64,000 nucleotides of DNA from Actinomycetota bacterium (GTDB lineage Bacteria; Actinomycetota; Actinomycetes; S36-B12): contig JADKGE010000002.1 of the NCBI GenBank assembly GCA_016717115.1, positions 62,001 through 126,000 on the forward strand, read 5' to 3'. Position numbers and translations under genes: made by a program. The notes under the pieces were generated by a model, which saw nothing but the letters and a program-made list of their open reading frames with translations, did not search any database and was not told the origin of the DNA. Positions 17,071-25,388 of the stretch are shown piece by piece. The first letter of the stretch is position 1, and each line of letters starts with the position of its first letter.

Positions 17071-18450
17071 GTGGACCGTCGCACCCTCCTTCGAGCCGCC
17101 CTGCTGGGGGCGGCGGCCACTGCCCTGCCCGCCCGATCCGCCGGGGCCGCTGGCCGCCCTGGGCCGTTGCGCTCGGTTCCCCGACCCACCGGCGCACTCG
17201 TCACGCGCTGGGACTCGGACCCCTGGGCCCGCGGCGCCTACTCGGCCCTGCCGCCGGGGGTCGCTCCGAACGTTCGGCGGCTGCTGGCGGATGCCGTCAT
17301 CGGCGGACGGATCGTGCTGGCGGGCGAGTACGCCAGCTCCGGGCGACCGTCGACGACGACCGGGGCGCACGACTCGGGCCGCCTGGCCGGACGCCTGATC
17401 GCGGAGTCGGCCCAGCCGGGCCGGGCCATCGTCATCGGGGCGGGCCTTGCCGGCGCAACGGCCGCGGCCGAACTGACCGCCCGTGGAGTCGACGTCGTCG
17501 TGCTGGAGGCTCGCGACCGCGTGGGCGGGCGCATCCGAACCGATCGCTCCTGGGGAGTGCCGATCGAACTCGGGGCCTCGTGGATCCATGGACTGCGGGG
17601 CAACTCCATGGTGCCGCTCGCCGCGCAGACGGGACTCAGCCTGGCCCGGACCGACGTCGAGGACGCTGTCGCTCGGGACACCGCGACCGGACGCCACTCG
17701 CCCGAGGCAGAGCGCCGGTGGAGCCGACTCGATGCCCTGCTGGGTGAACTGTCCGAGTCAGCGGCACCTCGTGGGCAGGACGTCGGCTCGTGGCTGGCCT
17801 CCCGGGGCTGGGGAGACGGCCGCTTCGACTCCTGGGCGGCCCAGGTCGAGGTCGCCCAGGAGTACGGCCGCGATCCGGATCGGCTGGGCGTCCGGGCAGC
17901 TCAGGAGGGCGACGAGTACCGCGGCGGGGACTCGATGGTGGTCGGGGGCTACGCCCGGATTCCCGAGGCCCTGCTCGAAGGGATCGACGTGCGGCTCAGG
18001 TCGCCCGTGGCCGCCGTCACCGCCGAGCGCTCGGGTGTCGACGTGACGATGGCTGATGGGTCGGTCCAACGCACCGACGCGGTGGTGGTCGCCGTCCCGT
18101 TGGAGGTGCTGCGAGCCGGGGTGGTCATCGTGGCACCGTTGCCCAGCAGGGTGCGGGCGGCGCTGGGCTCGTTGCGCACCGGCGACCTCGAGAAGGTCGT
18201 GCTCCGCTATGCCGAGCCCTGGTGGGGCGAGGAGCAGGTGATAGGTGTCGTCGGGGGTGGAGTGCCGGGTGCGCCCGCAGGGGGTTCCGCAGCGTTGAGG
18301 TGGACGGAGTTCTACTCGCTGACGGAGGTCATCGGTGAGCCGGCGCTCATGGGCCTGTCGGGAGGTTCGGCGGCCCGTCGGCGCCCCCGGTCGGACGCTG
18401 CCTGCGCTGCCGAGGCAGCGGCCGCTCTGGCTGCCGCCTTCTCCCGCTAG
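17071..18450 (+). CDS. Tat-type exported flavin amine oxidase with permuted domain order
   Basis: 459 residues. The N-terminus VDRRTLLRAALLGAAA looks like a twin-arginine signal. Residues 45-110 (TRWDSDPWARGAYSALPPG, then RIVLAGEYASS, TTTGAHDSGRLAGRLI) match the segment that normally ends flavin amine oxidases, which closes the FAD site. Only after it comes the Rossmann motif IGAGLAG (122-128) with LEARDRVGGRI and ASWIHG, normally the protein's beginning. The chain then stops after ALRWTEFYSLTEV and SGGSAARRRP, just where that closing segment should follow. The order therefore looks circularly permuted. Function: probably FAD-dependent oxidation of an amine outside the membrane; substrate unknown. 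The GTG at 17071 is chosen to begin the Tat motif. Confidence 0.8.
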   Translation: MDRRTLLRAALLGAAATALPARSAGAAGRPGPLRSVPRPTGALVTRWDSDPWARGAYSALPPGVAPNVRRLLADAVIGGRIVLAGEYASSGRPSTTTGAHDSGRLAGRLIAESAQPGRAIVIGAGLAGATAAAELTARGVDVVVLEARDRVGGRIRTDRSWGVPIELGASWIHGLRGNSMVPLAAQTGLSLARTDVEDAVARDTATGRHSPEAERRWSRLDALLGELSESAAPRGQDVGSWLASRGWGDGRFDSWAAQVEVAQEYGRDPDRLGVRAAQEGDEYRGGDSMVVGGYARIPEALLEGIDVRLRSPVAAVTAERSGVDVTMADGSVQRTDAVVVAVPLEVLRAGVVIVAPLPSRVRAALGSLRTGDLEKVVLRYAEPWWGEEQVIGVVGGGVPGAPAGGSAALRWTEFYSLTEVIGEPALMGLSGGSAARRRPRSDAACAAEAAAALAAAFSR

Positions 18451-18480
18451 TCAGAAGCCGTCGCCCTTGGAGCGGGCCGC

Positions 18481-19074
18481 TCACACCCGCCGACGGCCCT
18501 CGAATGCCCGGCCCAACGTCACCTCGTCGGCGTACTCGAGATCGCCACCCACCGGCAGCCCGCTCGCCAGGCGCGAGACGGCGACGCCCAGCGGGCTGAT
18601 CATCCGAGCGAGGTAGGTCGCCGTGGCCTCGCCCTCCAGGTTGGGGTCCGTGGCCAGGATGACCTCGACGATCGTGCCGTCGGCCAGCCTCGCCACGAGT
18701 TCGCGGATGCGCAGGTCGTCGGGGCCGATGCCCTCGATCGGGCTGATGGCGCCGCCGAGCACGTGGTAGCGGCCGCGGAACTCCCGGGTCTTCTCGATGG
18801 CGACGACATCCTTGGGCTCCTCGACCACGCACAGGATGGTCTGGTCGCGCCGCGGATCACGGCAGATCCGGCAGGTCTGCTCCTCCGTGACGTTGCCGCA
18901 GATCGAGCAGAAGCGGACCTTCTCCTTGACCTCGCTGAGCGCGTGCGCGAGGCGCGCCACGTCGGCGGGGTCGGCGGCGAGGATGTGGAAGGCGATGCGC
19001 TGAGCACCCTTCGGCCCGACGCCGGGCAGGCGGCCGAGCTCGTCAATGAGGTCCTGCACGATGCCTTCGTACAT
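18481..19074 (-). CDS. recR: Recombination mediator protein RecR
   Basis: 197 residues, the standard RecR length. In order: helix-hairpin-helix LGRLPGVGPKGAQRIAF, a C4 zinc finger (C56, C59, C68, C71), and a Toprim domain from TILCVVEEPKDVVAIE through GGAISPIEGIGPDDL. RecR works with RecO/RecF to load RecA on single-stranded gaps. Its ATG overlaps the dnaX stop by one base (TGATG), so both are translated from one message. The small ebfC/ybaB gene that often separates dnaX and recR is absent here. Confidence 0.96.
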   Translation of the reverse strand: MYEGIVQDLIDELGRLPGVGPKGAQRIAFHILAADPADVARLAHALSEVKEKVRFCSICGNVTEEQTCRICRDPRRDQTILCVVEEPKDVVAIEKTREFRGRYHVLGGAISPIEGIGPDDLRIRELVARLADGTIVEVILATDPNLEGEATATYLARMISPLGVAVSRLASGLPVGGDLEYADEVTLGRAFEGRRRV

Positions 19075-21011
19075 CAGTGCTCGATCTCCCCGATCTGGGT
19101 CGCGCCGAGCTCACGCAGCGCGAGGTCGACACCGCTGGAACCGTCGACGGTCGGGTCGTCGAGGCTCGGTGCGTCGGTATCCGCAGACGGCGCCGAACCG
19201 GCGGCGCCGGACGCCGGCATCGCGCCGGCACGATCCGGGGCCAGGATGATGTCGATGCGCAGATCGGTCTTGAGCACCGACAAGATCCCCTGCCGCAGTC
19301 GCTCGTCATGCCCGCCGGCCTTGATGTTGTTGGCCTTGCCGGCGTCGGTGACGGCCACGGCCAGCACCCCGTCGCTCAGGGAGAGCGGGGCGGACTCGCT
19401 GAACAGCATCCAGCCGACCTTGGAGATGCTCTTGACGACATCAAGGACGGCGGGCCACATCGACCTGATCTGGTCGAGGGTCACGGTGACGTTCGAACCG
19501 GCGGGTGGCGTTGCCGGTGATGAGGGCTCGGAGGCGGCCGGCGCCGGGCGCTCCGCTCCCGTTCCTGGGCGCTGGCGAGGCCGCGAAGCCGTGGTGGGCG
19601 CCGGCTCGGCCGACGGAGACGGACGCGGCACGCGTGGGCGACTGGCCGGCTCGCCGGCCGGAACCGTCTCGGGTTCGGCCTCTTGGCCGGCGCTGGGTGC
19701 GGCCCCGGCCGCAGGAGCGGCGGTCGAGGGAGCCACGTCGGACAGCTTCCGCGGCGGGGCGGAGGGCGGTGGTTCGGCCTGAGCGGGGCGCTCGATGACG
19801 ACCGTCATCTGGTCGTCCGTGCCGACGAAGGCGTGCCCCATGACCGATCCGGAGGCGACGCGGCGCTCGAGCTGGTCGAGCCTGGCGCGCATGCTCGCCT
19901 CGTCGGTGTCCGATGCCGGGAGAAGGAGTCGGGCGACCATCAGCTCGAGGTGCAAACGCGGGGCGGTGGCGCCGCGCAGCTCGCTGAGCGCGTTGCTCGT
20001 GACGTCGGCAGCCCGGGTGAGCTCGGCCGGGCCGAAGCGCTGCGCCTGCGCCACCTCCCGGGCGACCTGATCCTCGGGCGCGTCGATGAGCCCGAGCTCG
20101 GCGGCATTGGGCACGTTGGTGAGCACGATGAGGTCGCGGAAGCGCTCGAGGACATCGGTGACGAAGCGGCGCGGATCGTGGCCCGCATCGATCACCTGGT
20201 CGATGACCCGGAACAGCGCTGCCCCGTCGTGATCGGCGAGGGCATCGACCGTGGCGTCGAGCAGATTGGCGTCGGTCATGCCCAGCTGGGCGACGGCCTC
20301 CGCATAGGTGACGCCCTCGGGACCCGAGCCCGAGATCACCTGGCCGAGCACCGACAGGCTGTCGCGCACGCTGCCGGCACCCGCGCGGGCGACGAGGGCC
20401 AGGGCCGTGGGCTCCGCCTTCACGCCCTCGGACTCGCAGATGGAGGCCAGGTGCTGCTGCAGGATGCGCGACGATACGAGACGGAACGTGTAGTTGTGGG
20501 TGCGCGACCTGATGGTGGGCAGGACCTTGTCGGCCTCGGTGGTCGCGAAGATGAACCGCACGTGCGGGGGCGGCTCCTCGACGAGCTTGAGGAGCGAGTT
20601 GAAGCCGGCGGTGGAGACCATGTGGGCCTCGTCGATGATGTAGACCTTGTAGCGCGACGATGCCGGCGCGAACATCGCGCGCTCTCGCAGGTCGCGGGTC
20701 TGCTCGACGCCGCCATGGCTGGCCGCATCGAGCTCGATGACGTCGAGGGAACCGGGCCCGTCGGCCGCCAGGTCGCGGCAGCTCTGGCACACCCCGCACG
20801 GATCGGGCGTGGGGCCCTCGTCGCAGTTCAGCGACCGGGCGAGGATGCGGGCGGTCGACGTCTTGCCGCAGCCCCGCGGGCCCGAGAACAGGTAGGCGTG
20901 GTGCACGCGATCGTTCTCCAGAGCCCGGCGCAGCGGGCCCGTGACATGCTCCTGCCCCACGACGTCGTCCAGGCGGGCCGGACGGTAGGTGCGGTACAGG
21001 GCCATGGACAC
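19074..21011 (-). CDS. dnaX: DNA polymerase III subunit gamma/tau
   Basis: 645 residues. The clamp-loader AAA+ core begins LYRTYRPARLDDVVGQ, with Walker A GPRGCGKT (44-51), zinc cysteines C63, C72, C75 and C78, IDEAHM, and the SRD-containing sensor region. A long Pro/Ala/Glu-rich linker precedes a C-terminal domain (GSNVTVTLDQIRSMWPAVLD onward). It loads the beta clamp and binds the polymerase. The GTG at 21011 is preferred over the ATG at 21005 because TAGGGT ends exactly 7 nt upstream. It is followed by recR with a 1-nt overlap and preceded by the SRP RNA gene on the same strand. Confidence 0.96.
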   Translation of the reverse strand: MSMALYRTYRPARLDDVVGQEHVTGPLRRALENDRVHHAYLFSGPRGCGKTSTARILARSLNCDEGPTPDPCGVCQSCRDLAADGPGSLDVIELDAASHGGVEQTRDLRERAMFAPASSRYKVYIIDEAHMVSTAGFNSLLKLVEEPPPHVRFIFATTEADKVLPTIRSRTHNYTFRLVSSRILQQHLASICESEGVKAEPTALALVARAGAGSVRDSLSVLGQVISGSGPEGVTYAEAVAQLGMTDANLLDATVDALADHDGAALFRVIDQVIDAGHDPRRFVTDVLERFRDLIVLTNVPNAAELGLIDAPEDQVAREVAQAQRFGPAELTRAADVTSNALSELRGATAPRLHLELMVARLLLPASDTDEASMRARLDQLERRVASGSVMGHAFVGTDDQMTVVIERPAQAEPPPSAPPRKLSDVAPSTAAPAAGAAPSAGQEAEPETVPAGEPASRPRVPRPSPSAEPAPTTASRPRQRPGTGAERPAPAASEPSSPATPPAGSNVTVTLDQIRSMWPAVLDVVKSISKVGWMLFSESAPLSLSDGVLAVAVTDAGKANNIKAGGHDERLRQGILSVLKTDLRIDIILAPDRAGAMPASGAAGSAPSADTDAPSLDDPTVDGSSGVDLALRELGATQIGEIEH

Positions 21012-21017
21012 AGGTGC

Positions 21018-21023
21018 ACCCTA
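21018..21023 (-). promoter_or_regulatory. -10 element TAGGGT, leaderless dnaX
   Basis: The reverse strand reads TAGGGT, ending 7 nt before the GTG at 21011, so transcription would start on the GTG. Confidence 0.55.
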
Positions 21024-21080
21024 GCGCCGCAGGGCGACGACGACTCCCGCCGATCGGCCGACGGTCCGGTCAAGGAAAGG

Positions 21081-21167
21081 GACCCCCCGCACACCCGCCA
21101 GAGCGCGCTTATCCTTGCTGCCTTCCGGCCCTGGGGAGGTTCACGCGATGACGCCGCACGAGGGGTC
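21081..21167 (-). ncRNA. ffs: Signal recognition particle RNA (4.5S type)
   Basis: The reverse strand contains the SRP RNA core CAGGGCCGGAAGGCAGCAAGG around 21114-21134, with the conserved GGAA tetraloop and asymmetric loop where Ffh binds. The flanking strands pair into one long hairpin: GACCCC at the 5' end (21167) with GGGGTC at the 3' end (21081), about 87 nt in all. TAGAGT ends 7 nt before 21167, which independently supports that 5' end. The gene lies just upstream of dnaX on the same strand. Confidence 0.9.
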
Positions 21168-21173
21168 GCGACA

Positions 21174-21179
21174 ACTCTA
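21174..21179 (-). promoter_or_regulatory. -10 element TAGAGT of the SRP RNA gene
   Basis: The reverse strand reads TAGAGT; +1 at 7 nt downstream falls on 21167, the first paired base of the RNA. Confidence 0.6.
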
Positions 21180-21261
21180 CGGGGCGACCTGCCCGGCGAA
21201 CCACCTCGGGCGGCATGGGGCGGCCACAGCCGGCTCGCCAACTCCGTATAGCCTCCTCCGC

Positions 21262-21346
21262 GGAGGATTCGCATAGTGGCCTAGTGCGCACGCTTGGAAA
21301 GCGTGTTGGGGGAAACCCCTCACGGGTTCAAATCCCGTATCCTCCG
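21262..21346 (+). tRNA. tRNA-Ser (anticodon GGA)
   Basis: Acceptor arms GGAGGAT and ATCCTCC pair. The anticodon loop TTGGAAA gives GGA, a long variable arm (GTTGGGGGAAACCCCTC) marks a class II tRNA, and the T loop is TTCAAAT. CCA is not encoded. Confidence 0.95.
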
Positions 21347-21452
21347 CGGATCTCGCTTCCGTGCGAGACGTCACCGAGGCCCTGCGGTGCCCGCGCGCGA
21401 GCGCGGCGCCCGGGGTCTCGCGTGTTTGCGCCCCTCGATGCCGGTGGGCTGC

Positions 21453-21458
21453 CATAGT
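21453..21458 (+). promoter_or_regulatory. -10-like CATAGT before the MFS gene
   Basis: CATAGT keeps the critical A at position 2 and T at position 6 and ends 8 nt before the GTG at 21466. Confidence 0.35.
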
Positions 21459-21465
21459 CACGCGA

Positions 21466-22668
21466 GTGAGGCACCCCTTCGCCCAGGCTCGTGTCGCTAC
21501 CTCCGTCGCCTACGCCGGACAGGGCCTGTGCTTCGCCGCCCTGGTCACCCGCATCCCCACCATCCAGGACCGCTTCAGCCTGACGGACACCTCCCTTGCC
21601 CTGCTGCTCGGCCTCGTGCCCGTCGTGGCCGGTGTCGGCAGTCTCGTCGCCGGCAGCGCGCTCGCCCGTGTGGGCAGTGCGCCGGTGCTGCGCGTGCTCG
21701 GTCCGCTCACACCGCTGGCCCTGGTCGGCGCCGGTTTCAGCTCATCGCTGCCCCTTCTGGTCGGGTCCCTCACGGTGATCGGCTTCGCCCTCGGCGCCGT
21801 GGACGCGGCGATGAACGCGCAGGCCGTCTCCATAGAGGTGAAGTACGGACGCAGCCTCATGGGCTCGTTCTTCGCCGTGTTCAGCTTCGCCGGGATCCTC
21901 GGCGCCACGCTTGCCGCGGTGGCAGCGGGCTCGTCGATCCCACTCGGCGTGTTCTTCGCGATCATCGCGGTCGCGGTCATCCCGGGCCAGCTCGTCGTGG
22001 GTCCCTGGCTGCTGCGCGGGCGCGTCGAGCTCACCGGCCAGATGGACGACGTCTCCCCCGGGCATCCGAGTGCTGCCAAGCCGCAGGTGCCGTGGGCACC
22101 CATCGTCGTGATCGGCATCGCGCTGACGTGCGTGTACGTCGCCGACTCGGCCGCGTCGAACTGGAGCGCGGTCTACCTGACGGAGGGACTCGGCTCGAGC
22201 GAGTCGCTCGCGGCTCTCGCCTACGGGGTCTACGCCCTGACGACTCTGCTCGCCCGCGCGTTCGTCGACCGCGGCGTCATGTCACGCGGCCCGGTGCTGC
22301 TCGTGCGCCTCGGCGCGTCGGTCGCCGTGGTCGCCTCGCTTCTCATCGCCCTTGCCCCATCACCCGCGTGGGGGCTGGTGGCCTTCGGCCTCCTCGGCCT
22401 CGGCGCCGCGCCGATCATCCCGTTGGCCTTCACGGCCGCGGCGCAGCACGATGAGCTCGGCACCGGTCTGGCGATCGCCCGCGTGAACGTCTTCAACTAC
22501 GTGGGCTTCGTCCTCGGAGCCCCCCTGATCGGGATCGTCGCCGACCTGTCGAGCCTGCGGTGGGCGTTCGCCCTGCTCGCGCCGATCCTCCTGGTCGTCG
22601 TTGCGCTCGCCCCGGCCTTCCGGGTAACGACTCGTCGCTCCGTGGGATCGGCCAGCCTCGAAGGGTGA
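21466..22668 (+). CDS. Major facilitator superfamily transporter
   Basis: 400 residues with about 12 hydrophobic segments, divided by a central cytoplasmic loop (LLRGRVELTGQMDDVSPGHP). The start of TM1 and the motif FAALVTRIPTIQDRFSLTDTS, followed by LGAVDAAMNAQAVSIE, resemble the YbjJ/FucP-like MFS proteins found in actinobacteria. Substrate unknown. The GTG at 21466 is preferred because a CATAGT element lies 8 nt upstream and the 35 residues before it are unrelated. It stands between two tRNA-Ser genes and is probably monocistronic. Confidence 0.8.
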   Translation: MRHPFAQARVATSVAYAGQGLCFAALVTRIPTIQDRFSLTDTSLALLLGLVPVVAGVGSLVAGSALARVGSAPVLRVLGPLTPLALVGAGFSSSLPLLVGSLTVIGFALGAVDAAMNAQAVSIEVKYGRSLMGSFFAVFSFAGILGATLAAVAAGSSIPLGVFFAIIAVAVIPGQLVVGPWLLRGRVELTGQMDDVSPGHPSAAKPQVPWAPIVVIGIALTCVYVADSAASNWSAVYLTEGLGSSESLAALAYGVYALTTLLARAFVDRGVMSRGPVLLVRLGASVAVVASLLIALAPSPAWGLVAFGLLGLGAAPIIPLAFTAAAQHDELGTGLAIARVNVFNYVGFVLGAPLIGIVADLSSLRWAFALLAPILLVVVALAPAFRVTTRRSVGSASLEG

Positions 22669-22692
22669 TTCGGAATCCCGTGGAGCGGCTTG

Positions 22693-22698
22693 TACTCT
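22693..22698 (+). promoter_or_regulatory. -10 element TACTCT before tRNA-Ser(CGA)
   Basis: TACTCT ends 8 nt before the first base of the mature tRNA, so the transcript would need almost no 5' trimming. Confidence 0.5.
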
Positions 22699-22705
22699 TC
22701 TCCAC

Positions 22706-22792
22706 GGTGGCGTGTCCGAGCGGCCAAAGGAGCACGCCTCGAAAGCGTGTGTGGGGGCAACCTCACCGTGGGTTCAAATCCCACCGCCACCG
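22706..22792 (+). tRNA. tRNA-Ser (anticodon CGA)
   Basis: Acceptor arms GGTGGCG and CGCCACC pair. The anticodon stem CACGC/GCGTG encloses CTCGAAA, giving CGA. The variable arm is long, the T loop is TTCAAAT, and CCA is not encoded. A strong hairpin terminator follows. Confidence 0.95.
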
Positions 22793-22797
22793 CCAGG

Positions 22798-22840
22798 AAG
22801 AAGAGAGGGCCCCCGCGTGCGGGGGCCCTCTCTTCTTGGT
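22798..22840 (+). terminator. Strong hairpin terminator after tRNA-Ser(CGA)
   Basis: Two perfectly complementary 19-nt arms (22798-22816 and 22819-22837) are separated by GT. The 3' arm ends TCTTCTT, giving a short pyrimidine tail. Symmetry means it could also stop transcription from the other side. Confidence 0.85.
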
Positions 22841-22889
22841 GTCAGGAAATCTCCGGTGGCGTTCCTTCTCCTCGAAGACGGCGACCGAG

Positions 22890-23165
22890 ATGGCGCTGGC
22901 CGTCGCGGTCATCACGTGGCTTCGCTGGTGGCCCGCCGTCCTCCACGGGCGCCCCCGCGTGTCCGGGGGCATCATCCTGCCGAAAGCGGCCCACGCCGTC
23001 TGGGACTTCGCCGTCTACAGCGGCTACCTCGGGCCCGACCCGGGCTCCTCGTCCACGGCCAGCCAGGTCCTCTTCCTGCTCTCACTGGGCCTGGTCATCG
23101 TGCTCGCCGTGACCCACCGCTGGTGGCGTATCACGTCGACTAATGCGCCGCCAGCACCTTCTTGA
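22890..23165 (+). CDS. Small putative membrane protein, possibly a gene remnant
   Basis: An open frame of 91 codons from an ATG with no clear Shine-Dalgarno. It has two hydrophobic stretches (near residues 2-16 and 58-75) and the segment KAAHAVWDFAVYSGYLG, reminiscent of the last helix of CPBP-type membrane proteases, but the protease motifs (EExxxR and others) are missing. It could be the leftover 3' end of such a gene or a chance frame. Apart from it I see no gene in 22841-23239; a 6-bp hairpin lies at 23173-23191. Confidence 0.3.
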   Translation: MALAVAVITWLRWWPAVLHGRPRVSGGIILPKAAHAVWDFAVYSGYLGPDPGSSSTASQVLFLLSLGLVIVLAVTHRWWRITSTNAPPAPS

Positions 23166-23239
23166 AGTATCGACGGACGCTCGGTGTCCGTCCAACAACG
23201 TCGACGTCGGCCGCTAGCCGAGGCAGTCTGGCCTACGCG

Positions 23240-23587
23240 CTAGGCGAGGAGAACGGCGGTGCCGTACGCGAGGATCTCCGCCATTCCCTGAGTCGAACCC
23301 ATGTCGGTGGAGTCGAAGCGAAGGCCGACGACAGCGTTGGCACCTTGCGCGACGGCGTGATCCACCAGCCGTTCAAGCGCGACGTGACGGGCCTCCTCCA
23401 AGGAGGCGCTGAACTCGACGACCTCGCCCTGCTTGAAACCCTTGAACGTGTTTTTGAGGTTTCCGCCCGCGTTCGTAGACCGCACGATGAGTCCGAACGC
23501 AGGTCCAACGTAGGACGCGAGGCTGCACCCGGGGATCTCGGGGGTCGTCGACACCGGAATGGCAAGGGCAGTCTGCAAGTCGGTCAC
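23240..23587 (-). CDS. UPF0145 (YbjQ-like) protein
   Basis: 115 residues of the YbjQ/UPF0145 family, small pentamer-forming proteins sometimes called heavy-metal-binding, with no established function. Typical features are IPGCSLASYVGPAFGLIV, the GGNLKNTF loop, EARHVALERLVDHA and GANAVVGLRFDSTDM. The GTG at 23587 is preferred: GGAG lies 5 nt upstream and the longer frame to 23788 adds unrelated residues. It has no operon partners. Confidence 0.82.
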   Translation of the reverse strand: MTDLQTALAIPVSTTPEIPGCSLASYVGPAFGLIVRSTNAGGNLKNTFKGFKQGEVVEFSASLEEARHVALERLVDHAVAQGANAVVGLRFDSTDMGSTQGMAEILAYGTAVLLA

Positions 23588-23784
23588 GGTCGCTCCAAGA
23601 TTCTCGCTGGTAGGTGGCCGGAAGGGTACATGCCGTCGCTCCACGAGGGCGGGCCGTGTGCACGATTCCGCGAATGCGCGTGCGGGCCCCGAATCGGACA
23701 CACCATCAAGGCCGGATCCGTGAGGGGCCCCGGAGTTGCGTGGGCAGACCGCCACTGTTGAAGTGGTCCCGACGGGGCGCCCCG

Positions 23785-25110
23785 TCAACGACTCTGGAGT
23801 CGCGCGAGAACCGTAGGCGGACTGTCGGGGTCTGGTGGTTCAGGCCCACCCTCGAAGGTTCGGCCGTTCGGTGACCTCCACCTGCAGGTCCCGTCGGGCC
23901 TGGTCTTGGTGATATCCCAGCCGGCGAGGGTCTTCAGTTGATGGTGCCTGGTGCAGAGAGCTCCGAGATTCGCGGGATTGGTCTCGCCGCCGTCGCCGTA
24001 GGGGATCGCATGATCGATCTGCGAGAGGTCGGCCCGCCTGTTGCAGCCGGGGAACCTGCACGTCCGGTCCCGGGCGATGATGTAGTCGCGCAGCCGCGAC
24101 GGGACGTCATACGTCTTCCGTCCGTAATCGAGGAGATGCCCCGTGATCGGGTCGGTCACCAGGCGGCGCATCGTGACGGCGCAGGCCGGGTCCTGCAGGA
24201 GCTCTCGGATGACGGTTCCCGGGACGGGTCCTTCACCGGCAAGGTCCGCTTGGCCGTCGACGAGATCGACCTGCAGGCCGAGCAGCATGGGCAGCGGGAT
24301 CGTGACATTGATGTGTGCCGTCACCGGTGCGCTTCCTCCGTCGGCACCTTCGCCGCCGAGGATCATCGCGGCGAGCGCCTCGATGCGGTGCTCGCCAATG
24401 GTCAGCCCAGGTCGTGCATCCACGGAGTAGGCGCGGTCGAACCCGGCGGCGTCGATCTGGGTCTTCAGGGCGTGGGCATGCTCGGTGGTCATCCGAGCGA
24501 TCAGCAGGCTCATCCCGTCCACGTCACCTGAGATCCACACGTCCCGCGTGCACTTGGCCTCCCGGCGGCGCCTCGCCTCACCCTCCGCATCGATCGCGAG
24601 TGCCGCTCGTCTGGCGCACGCCCGGACGATGACCATGCTGGCCCGCGCTGCGACCGGCAGCACCCGACGCTGGAGTTGCTCGCAGGCAGCGGTGAACTCG
24701 GCCGTCTCCCCGGCATCCCGCATTTGCCACCCCGGCAGGCGATGAGCGGCACCCGTGATGACGTTCACGTGGTCCATCCGGATCACCCCGTCATGGAGCG
24801 CATCGCGCGTGGCCGCGAGCGGCCCGGCGAGCAGCCGCGCGGTGTCGATCAAGGCCTGCATGTGCGCTGGCGATCGCCGCAGAGCGCACGCAAGTTCCTC
24901 GCGGACGATGTCAGCGATCCGCAGGCGCTTCTCCTCATCACTTCCGGGAGTCAGCACCCAGAACTCATCGATCCGCGGGCGCGGGTCTGCGACCTTCACC
25001 AGGAGTTGAGTGCGCAGCGCATGAACGCGTGCCTCGATTCGATCGAGCTCCTGCAGGCACGCGATCGCATCGTCGCCATCAGCGCGGGTCTCATCGAACT
25101 CGATCAACAT
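23785..25110 (-). CDS. DUF222 and HNH endonuclease domain protein (13E12 repeat type)
   Basis: 441 residues. The N-terminal two thirds are a helical DUF222 domain. The C-terminus carries an HNH nuclease: CRFPGCNRRADLSQIDHAIPY, GGETNPANLGALCTRHH, with zinc cysteines and the catalytic DH/H positions. These actinobacterial proteins belong with the mycobacterial REP13E12 family, often found in several copies per genome, and their biological role is unclear. The ATG at 25110 is chosen because TAGTGT ends 7 nt upstream; the GTG at 25116 would be inside the predicted untranscribed region. Confidence 0.85.
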   Translation of the reverse strand: MLIEFDETRADGDDAIACLQELDRIEARVHALRTQLLVKVADPRPRIDEFWVLTPGSDEEKRLRIADIVREELACALRRSPAHMQALIDTARLLAGPLAATRDALHDGVIRMDHVNVITGAAHRLPGWQMRDAGETAEFTAACEQLQRRVLPVAARASMVIVRACARRAALAIDAEGEARRRREAKCTRDVWISGDVDGMSLLIARMTTEHAHALKTQIDAAGFDRAYSVDARPGLTIGEHRIEALAAMILGGEGADGGSAPVTAHINVTIPLPMLLGLQVDLVDGQADLAGEGPVPGTVIRELLQDPACAVTMRRLVTDPITGHLLDYGRKTYDVPSRLRDYIIARDRTCRFPGCNRRADLSQIDHAIPYGDGGETNPANLGALCTRHHQLKTLAGWDITKTRPDGTCRWRSPNGRTFEGGPEPPDPDSPPTVLARLQSR

Positions 25111-25116
25111 GACCAC

Positions 25117-25122
25117 ACACTA
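25117..25122 (-). promoter_or_regulatory. -10 element TAGTGT, leaderless DUF222-HNH gene
   Basis: The reverse strand reads TAGTGT, ending 7 nt before the ATG at 25110. The following 260 nt up to the next gene (25389) hold no feature I recognise. Confidence 0.5.
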
Positions 25123-25388
25123 GAACGCCCATCTGACATTCCCGATGGCCCAAGAACCGTTTATCCCCAAGCACTTTCGTCCTTCGAATCAGTCAGCGAG
25201 GTCGATATCACGGCGGGATGAGCGTGCCCTGAGGGAAGACCATCTGCGGTGCCGGCCTTCTGTTCCTGCGGACCTCCGCAAAGGGCCGCGGAGATAGATG
25301 CCGGAGACTCGCGACGTCCGGTTGCCTTTGCCACTACCGTCGTACGCAGAACCTGAGATCAAGTGCAGTCCCGGACTGGGGAGTCGCA

